Source of the DNA: Campylobacter sp. 19-13652 | Lineage (GTDB): Bacteria; Campylobacterota; Campylobacteria; Campylobacterales; Campylobacteraceae | Length of the DNA: 64,000 nt | Direction: 5' to 3' | NCBI RefSeq assembly: GCF_019702925.1 | Contig: NZ_AP024713.1 | Location: 1,054,001 to 1,118,000, forward strand | In this document: one piece after another, positions 25,915 through 33,409 of the stretch | Layout of the letters: each line of letters opens with the position of its first letter | Position numbering within the stretch: the stretch's first letter is position 1 | Made by a program: the position numbers and the translations under genes | The notes under the pieces: model-generated | What the model saw: the letters and a program-made list of their open reading frames with translations, nothing else | Databases searched by the model: none | What the model was told of the DNA's origin: nothing

Positions 25915-27158
25915 AAAAGCTTTTGGTGCTAATTTTAATAAACGCCTTATACGAAGTCGTGCTTGCACAAGATATTTTTGACATAATAGCAGAAAGTCCA
26001 GCTGCAAGCGCAAAACAGCAGCCAAAAATAGGACAAGAGATAACAGAAGTAATACGCGGAAGCGACTTAAAATTTGCCCCAACCGATGAAGTAAATGTCC
26101 CAGATGAGCAGCTTTACGAGCACTTAAAAGCCCCTGAACTGAAGCTAAAAGTATCAGGTATGCCTGAGTCTGTTTATGTTGGGCAGGTCTTTAGCATGAA
26201 AATCACAGCCGACACTCAAAGTGATTTAAGTCTCAAATTTGAAACAAGCATAGAGGGGCAGAGCCTATCTTGGCTAAACCACAAAGGCGTAAAATGGGCG
26301 CATATAGGCAATGGTCTTTACTCAAGCACCCTGTACTTTCAAGCAAATTCAAGTAGCCTAAAAAGCTTTGCACTTAAGTTAAAAGTCTTAGCAAATCAAG
26401 ACACATTCCAGCAAAAAACAATAAACGTATTTTTGCCACAAATTAAGGCTGTCGATTTTGAGCAAACCAGATATAGCCATATTGTAGCAGACGACCTACA
26501 AGCCAGCTCTTTTAGATTAAAAAAATTTGATGATGAGCATAATATAATAATGATTGAGCTTAAAGGCTCTAATGTAAATTTAAGAAACTTTCACATAGAC
26601 AATCCAGATATAATAAGACAAGATATAGATACTGTAGTCGGAGATTTTAACAAACAAAGTGCTTATTATTTTGCTGTTATAAAAAGCGGGATTAAAAACT
26701 TCTCATTTACCTATTATAATCTAAAGCAAAATAGAATCAAAATAATCGAAAAAATGGGGCTTAAGCTAGAAAATGATGAGGTAAGCACACAAGTTGGACT
26801 AAATCCGCAAGAGGGATATTTTGAATTTTACAAAAACACCATAATTTTTGCACTTGCGGCGCTATTTTTAGTGCTATCAATATGGAAAAAAAGGCTCATT
26901 TATATAGTTGGATTAATATTTTTTATATTTTTGGGCGCTTATGTTTATAATCCATTAAATATCGTTGTACTAAAGGCAGATACGCAGGTAAGAATACTAC
27001 CTATATCCTCATCAACTGCATTTTATGAGCAAACTGGCAGGGTGCAAAAAGGTGTAAAAATACTAGATTCTGCTGGTGATTATTACAAAATTAAATTTAA
27101 CAAAGACGGGATCAGTCAGGTAGGTTGGGTAAAAAGAGATGATGTTACGAAAAATTAA
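25908..27158 (+). CDS. Exported membrane protein with C-terminal SH3-like domain, unknown function
   Basis: The 416 residues start with a signal peptide (cleaved near VVLAQDIF). A large periplasmic beta-rich region follows (residues 25-305, with VYVGQVFSMKITADT typical of an oxygen-tolerance/BatD-like beta sandwich). Two membrane spans lie at about 308-350. A C-terminal SH3-like segment (VRILPISSSTAFYEQTG..GDYYKIKF) ends in VGWVKRDDV. C. jejuni has a gene of similar character between purQ and plsC. The role is unknown; a cell-envelope function is inferred from topology. The stop overlaps plsC by 20 bases. Confidence 0.75.
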   Translation: MLKKLLVLILINALYEVVLAQDIFDIIAESPAASAKQQPKIGQEITEVIRGSDLKFAPTDEVNVPDEQLYEHLKAPELKLKVSGMPESVYVGQVFSMKITADTQSDLSLKFETSIEGQSLSWLNHKGVKWAHIGNGLYSSTLYFQANSSSLKSFALKLKVLANQDTFQQKTINVFLPQIKAVDFEQTRYSHIVADDLQASSFRLKKFDDEHNIIMIELKGSNVNLRNFHIDNPDIIRQDIDTVVGDFNKQSAYYFAVIKSGIKNFSFTYYNLKQNRIKIIEKMGLKLENDEVSTQVGLNPQEGYFEFYKNTIIFALAALFLVLSIWKKRLIYIVGLIFFIFLGAYVYNPLNIVVLKADTQVRILPISSSTAFYEQTGRVQKGVKILDSAGDYYKIKFNKDGISQVGWVKRDDVTKN

Positions 27159-27819
27159 GGCGCTATTTTTTTCTATTGAGTTTATCATATCCATAATCAG
27201 CGTAGTTATCTTTATGTTTTGCTTTCGAAAATCAATACATAAAATAAGGCAGATTTGGGCTAAAACTCAGAGATTTTTTGGAGGATACAGCCTAAAAGTA
27301 GAGGGCAAGCTCGATGAAAGCGCAAATATGGTCATACTAAATCACGCAAGTATGCTTGATATTGTAATAATGGAGGAAATAAGCCCAAAAAATCTCTGCT
27401 GGGTCGCCAAAAAAGAGATAGGAGAGATACCAATAATAGGGCAAATCCTCAAAATTCCAAAAATGATCCCTCTTGAGAGGTCAAACCCTCGCGCTGTGGT
27501 AAAAATGCTAAAAGAGGCAAAGGAGCGTGTAAGCGAAGGGCGAGTTATAGCCATATTTCCAGAAGGCACTAGAACAGACGGTATAACAATTGGCAAATTT
27601 AAAAATGGTGCAAAAATGCTAGCCGATAAGCTTGATTTAAATGTACAACCAGTGTTGCTTGTAGGCACAAACATCATGGATTCAAAGCGCTTTAGCTTTG
27701 GTAGTGGGGAGATAAAAGTAATATTCTTACCTATTGTTGACACCACTGATGAAAACTGGCTACAAAATACCAAAGAGATGATGCAAGCAAGGCTTGATTT
27801 AGAATTAAGCAAAAAATAG
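27139..27819 (+). CDS. plsC: 1-acyl-sn-glycerol-3-phosphate acyltransferase
   Basis: PlsC adds the second acyl chain to lysophosphatidic acid to make phosphatidic acid at the inner membrane. The 226 residues have an N-terminal membrane segment (residues 9-29), the acyltransferase motif H69-A-S-M-L-D74, then PLERSNPRAV, and FPEGTR (E141 to R144). The start ATG-ATG lies inside the preceding gene, overlapping it by 20 bases. A terminator follows at 27891. Confidence 0.93.
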   Translation: MMLRKIKALFFSIEFIISIISVVIFMFCFRKSIHKIRQIWAKTQRFFGGYSLKVEGKLDESANMVILNHASMLDIVIMEEISPKNLCWVAKKEIGEIPIIGQILKIPKMIPLERSNPRAVVKMLKEAKERVSEGRVIAIFPEGTRTDGITIGKFKNGAKMLADKLDLNVQPVLLVGTNIMDSKRFSFGSGEIKVIFLPIVDTTDENWLQNTKEMMQARLDLELSKK

Positions 27820-27890
27820 GCTTTTTGCAGTAAGCTAGACGTTAAATTTATTATCCCAATTTAAAAAATGCAAGAATAAAACTAGATGTT

Positions 27891-27918
27891 AACCCACATA
27901 TAAATGTGGGTTTTATTT
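27891..27918 (+). terminator. Intrinsic terminator after plsC
   Basis: Nine-base arms AACCCACAT and ATGTGGGTT with a 4-base loop, then TTTTATTT. It lies 72 bases after plsC and 6 bases before the converging YdcH-like gene, ending the ctpA-to-plsC transcript. Confidence 0.8.
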
Positions 27919-27923
27919 GGGGA

Positions 27924-28139
27924 TTAAGCTTCGTGTTCTTTTTTATATTTTAGTATCATAGAATAAATTTCATCTTTTACTAAAAGCTTCTCTTTTTTAA
28001 GCTTCTCAAGCTCCATATCAGATAGCGCAGCACCATTTTCTATGGCGTCATCTAGTGAGTTATGCTTCTCCCAAAGAGCTGCAAAATGGTTGTTTTCATT
28101 TTTTAAAGCTTTTATTTCTTCTCTGTATTCGTGTAGCAT
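27924..28139 (-). CDS. YdcH/DUF465 family small coiled-coil protein
   Basis: The 71 residues are one helical hairpin rich in charged residues: MLHEYREEIKALKNENNHFAALWEKHNSLDDAI, then LSDMELEKLKKEKLLVKDEI. This matches the DUF465 (YdcH) pattern with H.LD..I and L...EL..LK..KL.LKDEI. The function of the family is unknown. Single gene, AAAGGAT ribosome site, 200 bases from the divergent plus-strand gene. Confidence 0.88.
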   Translation of the reverse strand: MLHEYREEIKALKNENNHFAALWEKHNSLDDAIENGAALSDMELEKLKKEKLLVKDEIYSMILKYKKEHEA

Positions 28140-28340
28140 TTTTATCCTTTCAAATGATGTAGTATTTATTAATTTTCTCTAAAAATTCCTAAATAATTGC
28201 TGAATTAAATACAAATAGCATATTTATAGATAAATTTTAAATGGTAATTAAAGAAAAATAAATATAATATCATGATTTTTAATAATGATAATATGCTCTA
28301 TTAAATAAATTTAAAAGTAGGTCTAATATGGTGGAAAATA

Positions 28341-29150
28341 ATGCTTAAGCAAGAGTCCTTACAACAAAAAGCACTCCACATAATCTCACAGTTGCCAAAG
28401 CCAGACAGTAGCGCAAAAGAGTGCGAAAGCGTGCTAATGCAAGGAAACTTAAGCGCAGCCATAGCAAAGATAAAGCAAGATACAGAGCTTTCAAAATTTA
28501 TATCCTCCATAAATTCAATCCACAAAAAGCTAAAAAATACGCCTCTTTTATCTAAGCAAGGCAAGCTTGATGAGTATGGAAATAGAGTGATGCTAGACGC
28601 TATTAGGCTTTATTACGTATATAGCGCAGCCCCAAAGCAGTGGAAGCTTTTAAAGCTAAATCCAATAAATTTCAGGCTATTTATATGCTATTTTTTGTTT
28701 GATTTTTATGATATTAAAACCCCAGATAAAAATAATCAAATTTTTGTATTTTTACCGCTTATGCTAGGGATTTGCGAAGCTGTACTTAAGGATATACTAA
28801 TAGACCCTTGTGCGCTTACATATATGACAAATTTAAGCTACAACAAGCTCCTTAAAGCCACAGCTAAAGTAAATGGCTTTGAGCTTCTTTATGAGACACT
28901 AAAAATTTGGGATATGGACGCTCAAATATTAGAGCAAGCCCAAAAGCTATCAGAGTGTGCAAATAAAGGTAAAAACGAAATGCATGCCGATTTTATGCTA
29001 TCAAAAATGCTCTTTGGGTTTGAGTTTAGTCGAGAAATTTTTAGCACTACAAATTTAAGATACATATTTGATTTTGATGATGAGCTAAATTTGGGCGAAG
29101 TAGAAAAAATAAAAGAAAAACTGGGCGAGGCAAATGAGGATACACTATAA
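28341..29150 (+). CDS. HDOD-like signalling protein
   Basis: The 269 residues resemble the HDOD fold: LPKPDSSAKECESVL, then AAIAKIKQDTELSKFISSINSI, which fits the family pattern of a first helix pair and D.LS..I...NS. A run of helices follows, but no catalytic His-Asp pair is obvious. HDOD proteins act in bacterial signalling (motility, cyclic-di-GMP or chemotaxis systems) rather than as phosphodiesterases. The stop overlaps the next gene by 17 bases, so the two are translationally coupled. A start at 28341 is the first ATG after a weak ribosome site (GGTGGAAAATA). Family assignment is moderate. Confidence 0.6.
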   Translation: MLKQESLQQKALHIISQLPKPDSSAKECESVLMQGNLSAAIAKIKQDTELSKFISSINSIHKKLKNTPLLSKQGKLDEYGNRVMLDAIRLYYVYSAAPKQWKLLKLNPINFRLFICYFLFDFYDIKTPDKNNQIFVFLPLMLGICEAVLKDILIDPCALTYMTNLSYNKLLKATAKVNGFELLYETLKIWDMDAQILEQAQKLSECANKGKNEMHADFMLSKMLFGFEFSREIFSTTNLRYIFDFDDELNLGEVEKIKEKLGEANEDTL

Positions 29151-30477
29151 GGGCGCATTGACTATTTTAAGACCTTTTGGCTTTTTAAAAAACAAAAGCA
29201 TAAAGATAGGCGAAACAGAGATAAATACCATACTAGCTAGACAATGCGAATGCGTTTTGGTTTCACTTAGAGACGTCATCTATTTTGACAAACAGTGGCT
29301 AATGCAAACAGTAACAATGCTACAAGACATAGCCGCACGCACTGGGCTTAGCGTAGGGATTTGCGATTACACTACATACAAGCATCAAATCATACTCAAA
29401 AATCTGGGCGTAATAGTCGCATTTTCGCTATTTGAAAGCCACAAGGAAGCGGCTTTGTTTTTTGGTAGGGTAAGTAGCGCAAAACTTGCCAAAGAGGTAC
29501 TTTTATTTAACAACAATGTCCAAAAGAGAGAGCTTATACAAAGAAGACTTGCTGATAGAGGATATGAGTGCGTGGTGTGTAAAAACTTTCGTGAATTTAT
29601 CCAAAAAAGGAGCGAATATAAATACGCAGTAGGTAGCTGGACTACACTAAATATCGCAAAAAAGATAATAGAGACATTTAACCATGATGATATAATAGTC
29701 TACAAAATAAGCGGACTTATAGATTCTGAGTTTAACTTAGAATTTGACATGGAATACCATAAAAGCCTAATGGCATCTGGATTTAAATTTTTCGCCCTTA
29801 TTGTGGATGCAGCAAGCATTACAAATATACTCGGTGCAAATTTTTTGGTATCATTAGCAAAAATAAGCGCAACCAGAGGGGCAAGCCTAGCCATATGTGG
29901 AATCAATAAAAGCTCAGTACCAGCAGGTATTATCTCATTATTGCAAGAGGCTGAGATACTGCTTTTTAATAGCTTTAATGATTTTATAAAGTACAACGAA
30001 AACTCATACCCTACAGGAAAAACATACGAAAGCGGACAAACGGGAATTACAAAACTGATAGTCGAATACCTCCCAAATATCATAGAAATAAACCTAAATA
30101 CACTAAGCGTGGTGTCAAATTTGATAGTCTGTCGAGGCGATGTAGGGCTTAGAAGCTATGATATATACGAAGGCTACATATGTGGCTCAATAGCCTTTTA
30201 TGGAGCTATAAATTTTAAAATAATGCTCTCTTTGCCACCAAGTATAGCCAGCATAATTAAAGATAGATTTAATGATGAGATGGAGGATTCTATCGTAGAG
30301 TTTATGAATGTCATAGGGCTTAATATATTAAAATATTTTTTAAGTATGGGTGTGGATATAAAATCATCTATGCCAAAAGTCTTTATCCTTCAAAAAGAGG
30401 TAGATACAGGTAGTACTGGAGCTTGCGTTGATTTAGAAGTTGGTGGAGAAAAGGCTCTTTTATTCATAGCTAGATAA
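29134..30477 (+). CDS. Multidomain STAS / receiver-like / STAS / CheX-like protein
   Basis: I read four domains in 447 residues. (1) A STAS-like fold at about 8-110 (GALTILRPFGFL, ECVLVSLRDVIYFDK, VGICDYTTYK). (2) A receiver-like segment at about 118-180 (KEVLLFNNNVQKRELIQRRL) without the phosphorylatable Asp triad. (3) A second STAS fold at about 187-295 (IIVYKISGLIDSEF, FFALIVDAASIT) lacking the usual D-S-S-G phosphoserine. (4) A C-terminal CheX-like domain with E389-F-M-N392 followed by VIGLNI, matching the E-X-X-N..G-N signature of CheX phosphatases. It is coupled to the HDOD-like gene. A chemotaxis or sensory role is inference. Confidence 0.6.
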   Translation: MRIHYKGALTILRPFGFLKNKSIKIGETEINTILARQCECVLVSLRDVIYFDKQWLMQTVTMLQDIAARTGLSVGICDYTTYKHQIILKNLGVIVAFSLFESHKEAALFFGRVSSAKLAKEVLLFNNNVQKRELIQRRLADRGYECVVCKNFREFIQKRSEYKYAVGSWTTLNIAKKIIETFNHDDIIVYKISGLIDSEFNLEFDMEYHKSLMASGFKFFALIVDAASITNILGANFLVSLAKISATRGASLAICGINKSSVPAGIISLLQEAEILLFNSFNDFIKYNENSYPTGKTYESGQTGITKLIVEYLPNIIEINLNTLSVVSNLIVCRGDVGLRSYDIYEGYICGSIAFYGAINFKIMLSLPPSIASIIKDRFNDEMEDSIVEFMNVIGLNILKYFLSMGVDIKSSMPKVFILQKEVDTGSTGACVDLEVGGEKALLFIAR

Positions 30478-30575
30478 ATTTAATCAGCAGATGATAAAAA
30501 TAATGGCTTAAAAATTTTAAAGCTATCTGTGGATTTAAAAATAAAATTATAAAGAAATTCAGGACTCTTTAAATC

Positions 30576-30608
30576 ATAAAAAGCAAAGAGGCGCACAAAA
30601 AGTACGCC
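30576..30608 (-). terminator. Intrinsic terminator after rpmB
   Basis: On the minus strand, GGCGTAC and GTGCGCC (one G-T pair) flank a five-T loop and are followed by T-rich TCTTTGCTTTTT. It lies about 24 bases beyond the rpmB stop. The remaining 100 bases to the plus-strand gene end are AT-rich without features. Confidence 0.65.
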
Positions 30609-30631
30609 AAAGCATAATTATAAAGACTAAA

Positions 30632-30823
30632 TTATTTTGACTCTTTTTTCATGGTGCGTAATGTAGAGGCGGCTACACGAATTTTTTGAGTGGTGCCGTC
30701 TTCTAGCATTACTCTAATTGTTCTTAGATTTGGCATAAATCTTCGCTTAGTCTTGTTGTTAGCGTGGCTTACGTTGTGTCCGACCATTGGACCCTTGCCA
30801 GTTACCATACATCTTTTTGCCAT
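30632..30823 (-). CDS. rpmB: 50S ribosomal protein L28
   Basis: The 63 residues show the L28 signature: [27 protein letters not shown], then [30 protein letters not shown]28 is a basic protein of the large ribosomal subunit. It stands alone on the minus strand, with a ribosome site AAAGGACA before the ATG and a terminator after it. C. jejuni also has rpmB divergent from rpe. Confidence 0.97.
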   Translation of the reverse strand: MAKRCMVTGKGPMVGHNVSHANNKTKRRFMPNLRTIRVMLEDGTTQKIRVAASTLRTMKKESK

Positions 30824-30976
30824 TTTGCTGTCCTTTTACAAAAATTTTAGCTTGGATTTTACCTAAAAAAAGCAAAATATTAACTTAAATTTAAAGATTT
30901 TATATTTTATCAAAGCTTAGTAATGTTAAAATATGTGCCAAAATTATTTATAAATTACGCTCGGAGCAGGTAATCA

Positions 30977-31624
30977 ATGTATGTAGCACCCAGTATTTTA
31001 TCGGCTGATTTTGGTAGGCTAAATGAAGAAATAGCGGCTATTTGCGACTCTGGCGCAGATCTCATACACGTAGATGTGATGGATGGACACTTTGTACCAA
31101 ATTTAACTATAGGTCCGCTAGTCGTGGAGGCTGTAGCCAAAGTCGCTACAAAGCCACTTGATATACATCTAATGGTGGAAAATATACCATTTTTCGTGGA
31201 TCTGTTTTTGAAATTTAATCCAAAATTTATAACCTTTCACATAGAGGAAGAAAAGCACCCTCTACGTCTCATACAATACATAAGAGATAAGGGCATAAGC
31301 CCCGGCATAGTGCTAAATCCTCACACTCCAGTATCCACTCTAGAACATATAATCACAGAGGTTGATATGGTGCTGCTAATGAGCGTAAATCCGGGCTTTG
31401 GCGGACAAAAATTTATGCCTGTAGTATACGAAAAAATCCGCGCCCTACGAGAGCTAATAGAGCGCAAAAATGCTAAATGCTTAATAGAAGTAGATGGCGG
31501 AGTAAACGGATTAAACGCTCCAGAGCTTGACGAAGCTGGCGCAGACGTGCTAGTCGCAGGCAATTATATATTCTCCTCAAGCTCATATGAGGAGGCCATA
31601 CGTGCGCTAAAGATGCAGTTTTGA
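30977..31624 (+). CDS. rpe: Ribulose-phosphate 3-epimerase
   Basis: Rpe interconverts ribulose-5-phosphate and xylulose-5-phosphate in the cytosol. The 215 residues form a TIM barrel with YVAPSILSADFGRL at the start, HVDVMDGHFVPN, DIHLMVENI, MSVNPGFGGQ and the phosphate-site EVDGGVN; the metal-site residues lie within these motifs. The ATG is preceded by a weak GGAGCAGG ribosome site. The TGA stop overlaps the TTG start of the next gene by 4 bases. Confidence 0.97.
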   Translation: MYVAPSILSADFGRLNEEIAAICDSGADLIHVDVMDGHFVPNLTIGPLVVEAVAKVATKPLDIHLMVENIPFFVDLFLKFNPKFITFHIEEEKHPLRLIQYIRDKGISPGIVLNPHTPVSTLEHIITEVDMVLLMSVNPGFGGQKFMPVVYEKIRALRELIERKNAKCLIEVDGGVNGLNAPELDEAGADVLVAGNYIFSSSSYEEAIRALKMQF

Positions 31625-32415
31625 AGCAAAAGCTAGAAAATTTTTTAAATATCATAGCTCACTCAAGCCTAACATGGCAAGAGCTAATCAGCAAGGCCGA
31701 ACATATAGGTGAGATCTCCGATTTTATCAACATTAGAGATCTGTGTGAGTGGCAGGGGCTTGGACTTGAGATAGCTAAAGACAGTAGTGGGCGCTACGAG
31801 CTAGCCACTAGAAAAAGAGCCATAAGCGAGCAAATTTTTTGCGTGGTAGATATAGAGACTACAGGTAGCATAAAAAGCGGACAAATCATAGAAGTAGGAG
31901 CCGTAAGAATACAAAATGGCAAAATACTTGATACATTTGAAAGCTTTGCCTTTGCCGCGAGTGTGCCTGATGAAATTACAGAGCTAACTGGCATTACAAG
32001 CACAGATTTAGTCGACGCACCACCGCTTGCAACCGTTATGGAAAGATTTAAAATTTATCTAAACTCCGCAGTCTTTGTTGCGCATAACGTAAATTTTGAC
32101 TTTACATTTATCTCACAAACCCTCACAAACCTTGGCTATCCAGAGCTTTTAAACCGCAAAATCTGCACTATAGACCTAGCTAGGCGAACGATACCAAGCC
32201 ATAGATATGGGCTTGAGACGCTAAAGCAGATTTTAGGCGTGCAAAACACCCATCATCGCGCACTTAGCGACGCGATAGCTGCCACGCAGATTTTTACGCA
32301 CTGCCTAAATGCACTGCCTTTTAGTATTCAAAGTGTGGAGGATTTGATAGACTTTAGCAAAAAAGCTCCTATGATCCGCCAAAAGATAAAAGAACCACAC
32401 CTTCTTGTGCAATAA
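31621..32415 (+). CDS. DnaQ-like 3'-5' exonuclease
   Basis: The 264-residue protein starts with TTG at 31621, overlapping the rpe stop (TTGA). Residues 1-68 are an extra N-terminal helical segment (EWQGLGLEIAKDSSGRYEL). The DEDDh exonuclease core follows: D77 and E79 in VVDIETTGS, HNVNFDFTFI, and HRALSDAIAA with the terminal H-D pair. This fits a proofreading epsilon-subunit-like enzyme, as in C. jejuni next to rpe. Whether it is the replicative epsilon subunit or a stand-alone exonuclease cannot be decided here, so no symbol is given. Confidence 0.85.
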   Translation: MKQKLENFLNIIAHSSLTWQELISKAEHIGEISDFINIRDLCEWQGLGLEIAKDSSGRYELATRKRAISEQIFCVVDIETTGSIKSGQIIEVGAVRIQNGKILDTFESFAFAASVPDEITELTGITSTDLVDAPPLATVMERFKIYLNSAVFVAHNVNFDFTFISQTLTNLGYPELLNRKICTIDLARRTIPSHRYGLETLKQILGVQNTHHRALSDAIAATQIFTHCLNALPFSIQSVEDLIDFSKKAPMIRQKIKEPHLLVQ

Positions 32416-32692
32416 AACTCAGCTTAGAGGCTTTTATTAAAGCTGCGGAATTTAAAAAGATATGATTTGGCACCAATAAGCCCCATAAACACAGAGGCTT
32501 TGGCTTTTACGATGAGCTTTAAATGAAAAAACGTTAGATAGCCTTGGTGTGGTTGTGAGTAAATTTAAATGTTGACCACGATTTATAAAGGGAATAAATT
32601 TATCCAGCCAAATAAGATTGCAAAGGCTTTATTGCACCAAAACGGTGTTTAGCTTGCTTTTAGTCTTTTATGCTTGCAGCTTTATAGCAAGT
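32416..32692. other. Intergenic region without a recognised gene
   Basis: AT-rich sequence after the dnaQ-like gene. No frame with a ribosome site, no RNA gene and no strong terminator seen. Confidence 0.5.
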
Positions 32693-32905
32693 CTATACCA
32701 AGCTAAACGCTGATTTTAGCACATCTTTAACCCTTGCCTCATCAAATTTAAGACGATAATACGCATTAAATTTGGCTTTGCCACTCTTAAGCAGGTGTCT
32801 TTTATAGTTGGCAAAAGTAATAAATAAGGCTTTAAATTTAAACTCTAGCAAAAATCGATACATTCTATTTAATATAAAATAAATAAATTTGATATAATAA
32901 CGCAA
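32693..32905 (-). CDS. Possible small hypothetical protein or gene remnant
   Basis: A 70-residue minus frame whose second half reads like a real protein (ANYKRHLLKSGKAKFNAYYR, then LKFDEARVKDVLKSAFSLV). The first 30 residues are hydrophobic/aromatic and of lower quality. No good ribosome site precedes the ATG, and its 5' end overlaps the expected promoter of the divergent gene at 32918. It may be the tail of a decayed gene. No family recognised. Confidence 0.3.
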   Translation of the reverse strand: MRYYIKFIYFILNRMYRFLLEFKFKALFITFANYKRHLLKSGKAKFNAYYRLKFDEARVKDVLKSAFSLV

Positions 32906-32917
32906 AAAGGACAGAGC

Positions 32918-33409
32918 ATGAAGGACAAAATCCTAAAACATATCTTTATAATATCAAAACAGCCAATACTTTTTCGTGATTTACTTGAGGCAAACTGCCT
33001 TTATAACGAGGGTATGCTAGTAGATGGAGCAAAGCTTAATTTCCGCTTTAACCACTACAAAACCTATCAAATTTATGGGATATTTTGCGTACTAATACTC
33101 CTGCCGCTACTTATTTTGACGCATTACGGACTAAGTAAAATCGACCCACATATCTCTATATTTTCAACCGTACTTGTAACATCCTTTGTCTTTATTGGAT
33201 TTGATCTGTTTAAAGTCTGGGCTAGAAAAGAGATAAGTAAAATACAGATAAAAAAGGCGTGGACTGTGCATTTTCCATACTTTGCATACGAAAAATACTC
33301 AAGCAAGGTAGAGGAGATTTATAACGAAGCAATAAAGCACGACATACCCAAAAAAGAGCTAGAACAATATGTCCTATCAAGGCTTTTAGACGCTCAAAGG
33401 AGCGAATAA
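32918..33409 (+). CDS. Conserved-type membrane protein, unknown function
   Basis: The 163 residues have a charged N-terminal part, two membrane spans (about 49-67 and 78-97) and a cytoplasmic C-terminal helical tail (VEEIYNEAIKHDIPKKELEQ). A clear ribosome site (AAAAGGACAG) precedes the ATG. The stop lies inside the 3' end of the converging FUSC-like gene, overlapping it by 16 bases. No family recognised. Confidence 0.7.
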   Translation: MKDKILKHIFIISKQPILFRDLLEANCLYNEGMLVDGAKLNFRFNHYKTYQIYGIFCVLILLPLLILTHYGLSKIDPHISIFSTVLVTSFVFIGFDLFKVWARKEISKIQIKKAWTVHFPYFAYEKYSSKVEEIYNEAIKHDIPKKELEQYVLSRLLDAQRSE

